Positions 25,030-33,900 of a stretch of 64,000 bases of DNA are shown here, in pieces. The translations under genes were made by a program, and so were the position numbers. This DNA comes from JBHIKY01 sp042139015 (GTDB lineage: Bacteria; Bacillota; Bacilli; Bacillales; Marinococcaceae), in contig NZ_JBHIKY010000015.1 of assembly GCF_042139015.1 (NCBI RefSeq), positions 26,732 to 90,731 on the forward strand. Direction: 5' to 3'. Numbering within the stretch: the first letter of the stretch is position 1; each line of letters begins with the position of its first letter. The notes under the pieces are model-generated. The model made no database searches, had not been told where the DNA came from, and saw only the letters and a list, made by a program, of their open reading frames with translations.

Positions 25030-25338
25030 TTAAAGTTTGATTTCAATGTCAACACCGGATGGCAGATCTAAACGCATAAGCGCATCCACTGTTTGCGGTG
25101 TTGGACTGACGATGTCAATCAGACGCTTATGTGTACGCATTTCAAACTGCTCACGAGCATCCTTGTACTTGTGTGTCGCACGAAGCACCGTGTATACGGA
25201 TTTATCCGTTGGGAGCGGGATTGGTCCGGAAACTCCTGCACCGGATCGTTTCGCTGTATCCACGATTTTCTCTGCAGACTGGTCAAGCACGCGGTGATCA
25301 TAAGCTTTTAAACGAATGCGAATCTTTTCTTTTGCCAT
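25030..25338 (-). CDS. rpsJ: 30S ribosomal protein S10 (NusE)
   Basis: A 102-residue S10 (MAKEKIRIRLKAYDHRVLDQ). It is both a 30S head protein and the NusE antitermination partner that binds NusG. The frame is open to 25509, but AAGGAGG before the ATG at 25338 and family length fix the start; the extra 57 codons belong to the leader. First gene of the S10 operon, with its own promoter at 25519-25547. Confidence 0.98.
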   Translation of the reverse strand: MAKEKIRIRLKAYDHRVLDQSAEKIVDTAKRSGAGVSGPIPLPTDKSVYTVLRATHKYKDAREQFEMRTHKRLIDIVSPTPQTVDALMRLDLPSGVDIEIKL

Positions 25339-25512
25339 GTAAATTCCTCCTTTTCGCCCGAATTTGTACAGACATACTCCGTGAAAATTCTCCCTCACCC
25401 GCCCATGGCAAAGGGCCCGGGTGTGTCGGCAACCTTTCACATCATCGCTGTATCCATGTCCAGAGTAAGGGGGAGTAGTTATCCGCCCAAATCTATCGTC
25501 CATGGTCACACT
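25339..25512 (-). promoter_or_regulatory. Structured 5' leader of the S10 operon
   Basis: About 170 nt separate the predicted transcription start from rpsJ. The leader holds a strong hairpin: CACCCGGGCCC, loop TTTGCCAT, GGGCGGGTG (about 25397-25424). There is no T-run after it, so it is not an intrinsic terminator. A regulatory role, such as binding a ribosomal protein, is inference. Confidence 0.5.
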
Positions 25513-25518
25513 TTTACT

Positions 25519-25547
25519 ATTATAAAGATTGTGCCTATCAAATGCAA
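25519..25547 (-). promoter_or_regulatory. Promoter of the S10 operon
   Basis: Minus-strand TTGCAT (25547-25542), 17-bp spacer, perfect TATAAT (25524-25519), preceded by an A-rich tract that could act as an UP element. Confidence 0.85.
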
Positions 25548-25616
25548 GTTTTTTTTGAAATTAATCTTGGCTTTTTCGTATAATCTTTAAACGTTTGGAA
25601 TTCTGGAGATAGATTG

Positions 25617-25763
25617 ATCGGCGGGAATTTGTATTTGATCAGCGATCTTTCGAGTTTTATCAGCGAAAAATTCGATATTATGAGCGATTTTCTCAAAATC
25701 ATCAGCGGAAATTTTCTTTTGATCAGCGATTATCTTGATATCATCGGCGAAACGCTCGGCTGT
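25617..25763. repeat. 21-bp periodic repeat array A (tuf-rpsJ gap)
   Basis: Seven units begin exactly 21 bp apart at 25617, 25638, 25659, 25680, 25701, 25722 and 25743, each with ATCAGCG or a one-base variant (ATCGGCG, ATGAGCG). Between cores the sequence is AT-rich. The gap 25548-26116 contains this array, its near-copy at 25930-26076 and about 165 bp of plain sequence between them, and no convincing gene. Confidence 0.9.
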
Positions 25764-25929
25764 ATATAGACATCGACTCAATAGCTCCTTATATATAGGA
25801 AGAAATGTGACATGAAGGGTGGTGCGGAGAGTAGATCAGCAGCTTTTAAGTCTTTGGGCGGGGATTTTGGAAATAGAGTATGTTTGGCAATATAGGGACA
25901 TTATCAATTTGATTTTTTACATAGGGTGA

Positions 25930-26076
25930 TTCAGCGAAAATTTGTATTTGATCAGCGATTTTTCGAGTTTTATCAGCGAAAAATTCGATATTATGAGCGC
26001 TTTTTTCAATATCATCAGCGGAAATTTTCTTTTGATCAGCGATTATCTTGATATCATCGGCGAAACTCAGGATAAT
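25930..26076. repeat. 21-bp periodic repeat array B (tuf-rpsJ gap)
   Basis: Seven units at 25930, 25951, 25972, 25993, 26014, 26035 and 26056, again exactly 21 bp apart. Units align one to one with array A, 313 bp away and in the same orientation, with only a few mismatches, so the two arose by duplication of the whole block. Both strands stay open over much of it because the period is a multiple of three. Confidence 0.9.
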
Positions 26077-26116
26077 CTACTGACTCGGGATAATCTACTG
26101 GTTGCTCGAACTCATA

Positions 26117-26153
26117 TAAAAAGCCTCCGATCAGATACGACCGGAGGCTTTTC
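26117..26153 (-). terminator. Intrinsic terminator after tuf
   Basis: On the minus strand AAAAGCCTCCG pairs with CGGAGGCTTTTT around a 12-base loop; 14 bp after the tuf stop. It separates the str operon from the S10 operon. Confidence 0.92.
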
Positions 26154-26166
26154 CACTACCAAAGAT

Positions 26167-27357
26167 TTACTTGTCGATTACAGAAACAACGCCGGCGCCT
26201 ACAGTACGTCCACCCTCACGGATAGAGAACTTCGTGCCGTCTTCGATCGCGATAGGAGCGATCAATTCAACTGTCATTTCTACGTTATCGCCAGGCATTA
26301 CCATTTCCACACCTTCTGGAAGCTGGATGATACCAGTAACATCAGTTGTACGGAAATAGAATTGTGGGCGATAGTTAGAGAAGAATGGAGTATGACGTCC
26401 ACCTTCTTCTTTTGAAAGAACATAAACTTCTGCTTTGAAGTTCGTGTGCGGAGTGATCGTTCCCGGCTTAGCCAGAACCTGTCCGCGCTTGATGTCATCA
26501 CGGCCTACACCACGAAGAAGTGCACCGATGTTGTCCCCAGCTTCAGCGTAGTCAAGAAGCTTACGGAACATTTCTACACCTGTTACAGTTGTCTTCTTCG
26601 CCTGCTCATCGATACCGATGATTTCAATTTCATCTCCAACGTTAAGAACTCCACGCTCAACACGGCCAGTTGCTACAGTACCACGGCCAGTGATAGAGAA
26701 TACGTCCTCAACAGGCATCATGAAAGGCTTGTCTTTGTCACGCTCAGGAGTTGGGATATAGCTGTCCACTGCCTCCATGAGTTCAAAGATTGCATTTTCA
26801 TACTTCTCGTCACCTTCAAGAGCTTTAAGCGCAGAGCCTTGAACGACTGGAATATCGTCCCCAGGGAAATCGTACTCAGAAAGAAGGTCGCGAACTTCCA
26901 TTTCAACAAGTTCAAGCAGTTCTTCGTCGTCAACCATGTCGCACTTGTTCATGAATACAACGATGGAAGGTACACCAACCTGACGGGAAAGCAGGATGTG
27001 CTCACGAGTCTGTGGCATTGGGCCGTCAGCAGCGGATACTACGAGAATAGCTCCGTCCATCTGTGCAGCACCTGTAATCATGTTCTTAACATAGTCAGCG
27101 TGTCCTGGGCAGTCTACGTGTGCATAGTGACGGGAATCAGTTTCATACTCCACGTGTGCAGTAGAAATCGTGATACCGCGCTCGCGCTCTTCCGGAGCAC
27201 CGTCGATTGCGTCATATGCCATTGCCGTACCTTTACCAGACTTCTTATGAAGTACAGTAGTGATAGCAGCAGTCAAAGTAGTTTTACCATGGTCAACGTG
27301 GCCGATTGTGCCGATGTTGGCATGCGTTTTGGAACGATCAAACTTTTCTTTAGCCAT
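26167..27357 (-). CDS. tuf: Elongation factor Tu
   Basis: A 396-residue EF-Tu that brings aminoacyl-tRNA to the ribosome. GTP-binding motifs GHVDHGKTT (about 19-27), DCPGH, NKCDM and SAL are intact; domain 2 and domain 3 follow. Residues that give kirromycin or elfamycin resistance cannot be called changed by eye. Only one tuf copy is in the window. It lies 121 bp after fusA and ends at a strong terminator. Confidence 0.99.
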   Translation of the reverse strand: MAKEKFDRSKTHANIGTIGHVDHGKTTLTAAITTVLHKKSGKGTAMAYDAIDGAPEERERGITISTAHVEYETDSRHYAHVDCPGHADYVKNMITGAAQMDGAILVVSAADGPMPQTREHILLSRQVGVPSIVVFMNKCDMVDDEELLELVEMEVRDLLSEYDFPGDDIPVVQGSALKALEGDEKYENAIFELMEAVDSYIPTPERDKDKPFMMPVEDVFSITGRGTVATGRVERGVLNVGDEIEIIGIDEQAKKTTVTGVEMFRKLLDYAEAGDNIGALLRGVGRDDIKRGQVLAKPGTITPHTNFKAEVYVLSKEEGGRHTPFFSNYRPQFYFRTTDVTGIIQLPEGVEMVMPGDNVEMTVELIAPIAIEDGTKFSIREGGRTVGAGVVSVIDK

Positions 27358-27478
27358 TATGATTTCCTCCTTTAATAAACAGGTAAATTATATGAAAGCC
27401 AGAAAGGGGAACCCTTTACAAGTCCGCCTTCCTTAGCTTACAACAAAATAATTTAGCAAACAATCACTTAAATATAGA

Positions 27479-29557
27479 TTATTGTCCGCTGTTTTTCTTG
27501 ATAATTTCTTCTGACACACTCTTTGGAACTTCTTCATAATGATCGAAGAACATAGAGTATGTGCCGCGTCCTTGTGTGTTTGAGCGGAGGTTTGTCGCAT
27601 AACCGAACATTTCAGCAAGCGGGACAAATGCCCGGATTACTTGAGAGTTACCGCGTGCTTCCATTCCGTCTACACGTCCACGGCGGGAAGTTACATCCCC
27701 CATAACGTCGCCCATGTATTCTTCTGGTACGACAATTTCTACTTTCATGAGCGGCTCAAGAAGAACTGGCTGACAAGCTGTCTTTGCCTTCTTCAAGGCC
27801 ATCGATGCCGCCACTTTAAATGCCATCTCGTTTGAGTCGACATCATGGTATGAACCATCATACAGAGTAGCTTTTACATCAATTAATGGATAGCCTGCTA
27901 GCAGACCATTCTGCATGGATTCTTCAATACCGTTTTGAACGGATGGAATGTATTCACGCGGAACAACCCCGCCGACAATTTTGTTTACGAATTCGAAGCC
28001 TGCTCCTTCTTCGTTCGGTTCGAATTCAATCCACACGTGGCCAAATTGTCCGCGTCCTCCGGATTGGCGTACGAATTTACCTTCGCACTTACCGGCGGCA
28101 CGAATGGTTTCACGATAGGATACCTGCGGCGCTCCTACAGTAGCTTCCACTTTGAATTCACGTTTCATACGGTCAACAATGATATCGAGGTGAAGTTCAC
28201 CCATTCCCTTGATGATCGTCTGACCCGTTTCTTCATCGGTTTCCGTCTGGAAGGTTGGATCCTCTTCTGCAAGTTTACCAAGTGCAATACCCATTTTATC
28301 CTGGTCTGCTTTGGATTTAGGCTCTACAGATAGGGAAATAACCGGTTCAGGGAAATCCATGGATTCGAGGATTACTCTGTTTTTGTCGTCACAGAGAGTG
28401 TCCCCTGTCGTTGTATCTTTCAAACCTACACCCGCTGCAATATCTCCTGAATACACAGTCGATATTTCTTCACGGGAGTTAGCGTGCATCTGCAGGATCC
28501 GCCCTACACGTTCTCTTTTGTCTTTAGTGGAATTACGGACATAAGAACCGGAGTCGAGCTTGCCTGAGTAGACACGGAAGAAAGTAAGCTTACCGACGTA
28601 AGGGTCCGTTGCCACTTTAAAAGCAAGGGCGGAAAACGGTCCGTTATCGTCCGGTCTGCGTTCTACTTCTTCTTCACTGTCTGGAAGAATACCTTTAATT
28701 GGAGGTACATCCAGTGGAGACGGAAGATAATCGAGCACAGCGTCAATCATCAGCTGGACACCTTTGTTTTTAAACGCAGAGCCGCAGAGCACTGGATAAA
28801 ATTCAATGTTTAGTGTCGCCTGGCGAATAGCTTTTTTCAATTCAGCTGTTTCGATTTCTTCACCTTCAAGATACTTCATCATAAGATCCTCATCAAAATC
28901 AGCAACTGATTCTACGAGCTTCTCACGATATTCATCTGCCTGTGCCTTATACTCTTCAGGAATTTCACGGGCTTCAGAACGGGTACCGAGATCATCCAGG
29001 TAGTAAAAAGCCTGCATTTCAACTAGATCAATGATTCCTTCAAAATCGTCTTCTGCACCAATCGGCAGCTGTACGGCCTGGGCATTAGCTCCGAGGCGGT
29101 CACGGAGAGTTCCAAGAGAATAAATGAAATCTGCTCCGATTTTGTCCATCTTATTGACGAAGACGATACGAGGAACGTGATACGTTGTCGCCTGACGCCA
29201 TACCGTTTCTGTCTGAGGCTCTACCCCGGACTGTGCATCCAGCACTGCTACAGCACCGTCAAGTACACGAAGCGAACGTTCTACTTCAACGGTAAAATCG
29301 ACGTGTCCCGGCGTATCAATAATATTAATGCGATGTTCTTTCCAGCGGGCAGTAGTGGCAGCGGAAGTAATAGTGATTCCGCGTTCCTGCTCCTGCGCCA
29401 TCCAGTCCATCTGAGATGCGCCCTCATGAGTTTCACCGATCTTATGAATACGGCCGGTGTAATAAAGGACACGTTCAGTCGCAGTAGTCTTACCGGCATC
29501 AATGTGTGCCATGATACCGATATTACGAGTTTTTTCTAAGGAGAATTCTCGTGCCAT
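27479..29557 (-). CDS. fusA: Elongation factor G
   Basis: A 692-residue EF-G (five domains) that drives translocation and, with RRF, ribosome recycling. Motifs AHIDAGKTT, DTPGHVDF and NKMDK are intact near the N-terminus; the domain IV segment and the C-terminal SMFFDHYEEVPKSVSEEI are present. It lies 62 bp after rpsG in the str operon (rpsL-rpsG-fusA-tuf). Confidence 0.99.
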   Translation of the reverse strand: MAREFSLEKTRNIGIMAHIDAGKTTATERVLYYTGRIHKIGETHEGASQMDWMAQEQERGITITSAATTARWKEHRINIIDTPGHVDFTVEVERSLRVLDGAVAVLDAQSGVEPQTETVWRQATTYHVPRIVFVNKMDKIGADFIYSLGTLRDRLGANAQAVQLPIGAEDDFEGIIDLVEMQAFYYLDDLGTRSEAREIPEEYKAQADEYREKLVESVADFDEDLMMKYLEGEEIETAELKKAIRQATLNIEFYPVLCGSAFKNKGVQLMIDAVLDYLPSPLDVPPIKGILPDSEEEVERRPDDNGPFSALAFKVATDPYVGKLTFFRVYSGKLDSGSYVRNSTKDKRERVGRILQMHANSREEISTVYSGDIAAGVGLKDTTTGDTLCDDKNRVILESMDFPEPVISLSVEPKSKADQDKMGIALGKLAEEDPTFQTETDEETGQTIIKGMGELHLDIIVDRMKREFKVEATVGAPQVSYRETIRAAGKCEGKFVRQSGGRGQFGHVWIEFEPNEEGAGFEFVNKIVGGVVPREYIPSVQNGIEESMQNGLLAGYPLIDVKATLYDGSYHDVDSNEMAFKVAASMALKKAKTACQPVLLEPLMKVEIVVPEEYMGDVMGDVTSRRGRVDGMEARGNSQVIRAFVPLAEMFGYATNLRSNTQGRGTYSMFFDHYEEVPKSVSEEIIKKNSGQ

Positions 29558-29619
29558 GGACTTTCTTTCTCCTTTCTTCTATTCCTGTATAATTATTTGT
29601 TTTAAATAGTTGGTGGATC

Positions 29620-30090
29620 CTACCAGCGATAGTGAGCGAATGCTTTGTTGGCTTCTGCCATACGATGAGTATCTTCACGCTTTTTCACAGCGGAGCCCGT
29701 GTTATTGGCTGCATCAAGGATCTCATTTGCCAGACGCTCTTCCATCGTTTTTTCTCCACGAAGACGAGCATAGCTTACCATCCAGCGGAGGCCAAGTGTT
29801 GTACGGCGGTCAGGCTTCACTTCAATCGGCACCTGATAGTTTGCACCACCGACACGGCGGGCTTTTACTTCAAGTACAGGCATGATGTTTTTCAGGGCCT
29901 GATCGAAAATCTCCATCGGTTCCTGGCCGGAGCGTTCGCGTACTAGTTCAAATGCTCTATATAGGATATTCTGGGCTTTCCCCTTTTTTCCTTCGAGCAT
30001 GATGCGGTTAATAAGACGAGTTACCAGCTTTGAATTATAAATTGGGTCTGGCAATACATCACGGCGTTGTACCGGTCCTTTACGAGGCAT
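29620..30090 (-). CDS. rpsG: 30S ribosomal protein S7
   Basis: A 156-residue S7 (MPRKGPVQRRDVLPDPIYNS; ends AEANKAFAHYRW). It nucleates the 30S head and lies by the E site. 44 bp after rpsL with an AAAGGAGGGTG site. Confidence 0.99.
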   Translation of the reverse strand: MPRKGPVQRRDVLPDPIYNSKLVTRLINRIMLEGKKGKAQNILYRAFELVRERSGQEPMEIFDQALKNIMPVLEVKARRVGGANYQVPIEVKPDRRTTLGLRWMVSYARLRGEKTMEERLANEILDAANNTGSAVKKREDTHRMAEANKAFAHYRW

Positions 30091-30134
30091 GGGTCACCCT
30101 CCTTTCAAAATGTTAGTAACGTGCTGATCATCAA

Positions 30135-30548
30135 TTATTTCTTGGAGCGTTTCGTACCATATTTAGAGCGGCTTTGTTTACGATTCTGCACACCAGCAGT
30201 ATCAAGTGCTCCACGTACGATATGATAGCGCACACCCGGAAGGTCCTTTACACGTCCTCCGCGGATCAGTACCACACTGTGTTCCTGCAGGTTGTGGCCG
30301 ATACCAGGAATATATGCAGTAACCTCAATTTGGTTCGTCAGACGAACACGGGCATATTTACGCAAAGCAGAGTTCGGCTTCTTCGGTGTCATAGTCCCTA
30401 CACGAGTACATACTCCGCGTTTTTGTGGAGAATCCTGGTTAGTAGGGATTTTTCTGTAGCTGTTGTAGCCTCTGTTCAATGCAGGGGAGTCAGATTTCTT
30501 TGGCTTGAACTGACGACCTTTGCGTACGAGCTGATTAATAGTCGGCAT
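30135..30548 (-). CDS. rpsL: 30S ribosomal protein S12
   Basis: A 137-residue S12 (MPTINQLVRKGRQFKPKKSD). Decoding-centre motifs PKKPNSALRK and RGGRVKDLPGVRYH carry the wild-type lysines at the places where streptomycin-resistance changes occur. A short insertion near SPALNRGYNSYRKIPTN is typical of firmicutes. First gene of the str operon after rplGB. Confidence 0.99.
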   Translation of the reverse strand: MPTINQLVRKGRQFKPKKSDSPALNRGYNSYRKIPTNQDSPQKRGVCTRVGTMTPKKPNSALRKYARVRLTNQIEVTAYIPGIGHNLQEHSVVLIRGGRVKDLPGVRYHIVRGALDTAGVQNRKQSRSKYGTKRSKK

Positions 30549-30627
30549 GTTGTTTTCCTCCTTTCGTAGTAAGGGTCTTTAAGACCACCGTTCCAGGTGG
30601 TTCAACAGGAAGCAAAAGTAAAGTTTT

Positions 30628-30660
30628 TGCCGGCAGAACAGGCCTGCCAGCAAAAACATT
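30628..30660 (-). terminator. Hairpin between rplGB and rpsL
   Basis: On the minus strand GTTTTTGC-T-GGCAG pairs with CTGCC-G-GCAAAAAC directly after the rplGB stop. The following T-run is broken (TTTACTTTTG), so it may be a weak attenuator or only stabilise the mRNA. Confidence 0.5.
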
Positions 30661-30910
30661 ATTGCTTTTTCAGTGCAACCGTGGCTGCTCCTACATCAAT
30701 TCCGCATACCTTTCCAAGCTGCTTCATGGAATCGACCTTGTGAACGGGAACTCCTTTTGCTTCTGCTGTAGTAAGAACCTGTTGAATGATTCGAAATTCT
30801 GCGTCTTCAGCTACGATTATTTCTGTGATGGAGTTCAAGTCGAGAGCCTTTAACGTTTGCTTCGTTCCTATTAAAACCTCATCAGCCTGTGTCACTTTTT
30901 CATAAGACAT
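30659..30910 (-). CDS. rplGB: L7Ae-family K-turn-binding protein (YbxF type)
   Basis: An 83-residue protein of the L7Ae/L30e/S12e family (MSYEKVTQADEVLIGTKQTL; VPVHKVDSMKQLGKVCGIDVG). The B. subtilis homologue YbxF binds kink-turn RNA and is loosely associated with ribosomes. It lies between rpoC and rpsL, the usual Bacillales position, with an AAGGA-type site upstream. Confidence 0.93.
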   Translation of the reverse strand: MSYEKVTQADEVLIGTKQTLKALDLNSITEIIVAEDAEFRIIQQVLTTAEAKGVPVHKVDSMKQLGKVCGIDVGAATVALKKQ

Positions 30911-30987
30911 TACATATCCTCCAAAGCACAGGATGTTAGGCGCACTAAGAAATCATATCACCGTGAAAATGAGATGTCAACACTATT

Positions 30988-33900
30988 TTATTCTTGTGTG
31001 ACAGGCTCTTCACCGACTCTTTCCATCTCCGGAAGAGTTTCGCCGGGTTTATCAACCTCAAGTGTGCGATAGCGCGGCATTCCCGTACCGGCAGGAACGA
31101 GTTTCCCGATGATAACATTTTCTTTCAGGCCGACAAGTTCATCGCGTTTCCCTTTGATAGCTGCATCAGTGAGTACACGGGTTGTCTCCTGGAAGGAGGC
31201 AGCTGATAAGAACGAATCTGTTTCAAGGGAAGCTTTGGTAATTCCAAGAATAACAGGGTTACCGACTGCCGGCTGACTGCCATCACGGAGAACTTTCTCG
31301 TTTGCGGAATCGAAGTGGTGAATTTCCACAAGACTTCCTGGCAGAACGTCTGTATCACCTGAGTCGGAGACACGGATTTTGCGAAGCATCTGGCGCACCA
31401 TAACTTCAACGTGCTTATCTCCGATTTCAACACCCTGCATTCTATATACCTTCTGCACTTCCTTGAGCAGATATTCCTGAACTTCCTGCAGGCCAGTAAC
31501 CTTGAGAAGTTCTTTCGGGTCAATGGAACCTTCCGTCAGAGCCTGGCCGGCCTTAACTTCTTCGTTCAACTCAACCTTCAGCCTGGCACCGTAAGGAGTG
31601 GTATAGCTTCTCGTCTCAAGTTCGCCCTGCACTGTGACTTCTTTCTTATCCTGTTGATCTTTAATATCTGTGACAGTTCCCGACAATTCAGAAATAAGCG
31701 CCTGCCCTTTAGGGTTACGAGCTTCGAACAATTCCTGAATACGCGGGAGACCCTGGGTAATGTCGTCTCCTGCTACACCACCTGTGTGGAACGTACGCAT
31801 CGTAAGCTGAGTGCCCGGCTCCCCGATTGACTGGGCAGCGATGATTCCGACTGCTTCTCCGACTTCTACATCAGAGCCGGTAGCCAGATTTTTCCCGTAG
31901 CACTTTTTGCAAACCCCGTGACGGGTGTCGCAGGTGAATACTGAACGGATTGTTACTATTTCTACCCCTGCTTCTTCAATGAGAGTAGCTTTATCTTCAT
32001 TGATCAGCTCGCCTTTTTTAGCAAGTACTTCTTCCGTTTCCGGGTGACGGACAGTCTTAAATGCCACACGGCCGACCAGGCGGTCATGAAGGTTTTCGAT
32101 AAGTTCGTTTCCTTCACGCAGAGGAAATACATCCAGCCCTCTGTCTGTCCCACAGTCGTCCTCTCTGACGATAACGTCTTGAGCCACATCAACAAGGCGG
32201 CGTGTAAGATAACCAGAGTCTGCTGTTTTAAGTGCTGTATCTGCCAGACCTTTACGTGCCCCGTGTGTTGAAATAAAGTATTCGAGTACAGTCAGGCCTT
32301 CACGGAAGCTGGATTTGATTGGAAGCTCAATAATCCGGCCGGATGGATTCGCCATCAAGCCGCGCATCCCAGCAAGCTGCGTGAAGTTTGAAGCATTACC
32401 CCGGGCACCAGAATCACTCATCATAAAGATCGGATTCATATTGTCGAGAGTGCCCATCAATTTATCCTGAATGGTATCCTTTGCGACACTCCAAATAGAG
32501 ATAACTTTGTTATAGCGTTCCTCTTCCGTGATCAAACCACGGCGGAACTGCTTCATTACCCTGTCGACTTTTTCTTCTGCTTCGTCGAGGATAACTTGTT
32601 TGTCCGGTAATACCACGATATCGGAGATACCGACCGTAATTCCGGCTTTTGTTGAATAATAGAATCCAAGGTCTTTCATGCGGTCAAGCATTTTGGACGT
32701 TTCAATAATTTGAAAGCTTTTAAATACGGCCGCAATGATATCGCCAAGAAATCCTTTCTTAAACGGAGGCACAAGCTCGCGATTTTCAAATTCCTTCTTA
32801 ATATTCGCGTCGGTGGCCACCAGATATTTATCCGGAAGTGCGATGTCCAGGTTTGTGGCAGTAGGCTCATTGATATATGGGAAAGACTTTGGCAGAATTT
32901 CGTTGAATATCAATTTACCGACCGTTGTCATCAGCAGTTTTTTTGTCTGATCATCTGTAAAATTTGTTTTATTCACAGAAGAAACTGGCAGAGCAATCCT
33001 TGAATGCAGATGCACATAACCATTTTGATAAGCTGTCAGTGCTTCGTTAGTATCTTTGAAAACTGATCCTTCACCAACGGCTTTTTCTCTTTCGAGTGTC
33101 AGATAGTAGTTACCGAGCACCATATCCTGGGAAGGTGTAACCACCGGCTTGCCGTCCTTCGGATTCAGGATGTTTTGAGCTGCAAGCATCAGGATACGCG
33201 CTTCGGCCTGCGCTTCTGCGGAAAGCGGTACGTGCACCGCCATCTGGTCCCCGTCAAAATCAGCGTTATATGCTGTACACACGAGCGGGTGGAGCTTGAT
33301 GGCGCGTCCTTCCACAAGTGTTGGTTCAAATGCCTGAATACCAAGACGGTGAAGCGTAGGTGCACGGTTTAAAAGAACCGGGTGCTCGGTGATAACATCC
33401 TCCAGAACATCCCATACCTCTGAATGCACGCGCTCTACTTTCCGCTTGGCACTCTTAATATTGTGAGCTAGACCGCGGCTTACCAGTTCTTTCATTACGA
33501 ATGGCTTGAAGAGCTCCAGAGCCATTTCTTTCGGAAGTCCGCACTGATACATTTTCAGGGCGGGTCCAACAACGATAACAGAACGGCCCGAATAGTCTAC
33601 ACGCTTACCGAGAAGGTTCTGACGGAACCGGCCCTGTTTTCCTTTCAACATATGAGACAATGATTTTAATGGACGGTTACCCGGACCCGTTACCGGTCGG
33701 CCGCGGCGTCCATTATCGATCAGTGCATCCACAGCTTCCTGAAGCATCCGCTTTTCGTTTTGGACAATAATGTTTGGAGCACCTAGATCAAGCAGGCGCT
33801 TCAAACGGTTATTACGGTTTATTACACGGCGGTACAGATCATTTAAATCTGACGTGGCAAAGCGGCCGCCGTCAAGCTGAACCATCGGACGAAGCTCCGG

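Noticed and set aside
25339..25509. Extended N-terminus of S10
   Set aside because: The frame is open upstream, but the strong ribosome site and family length place the start at 25338; the upstream part is the structured leader.
25587..25781. Minus-strand heptad-repeat frame of 64 codons (ADDIKII, ADQKKIS units)
   Set aside because: Attractive as a coiled-coil peptide, but it lacks a Shine-Dalgarno site, both strands are open because the repeat is 21 bp, and the second copy of the repeat is not in a matching gene. Kept as a DNA repeat.
25942..26415. Plus-strand open frame of 157 codons starting in repeat array B
   Set aside because: Most of it runs antisense into tuf; the N-terminal part is the 21-bp repeat. 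No ribosome site.
26446..27375. Long plus-strand frame of 309 codons opposite tuf
   Set aside because: It is a shadow of the highly biased tuf codons on the other strand, with no ribosome site or protein family.
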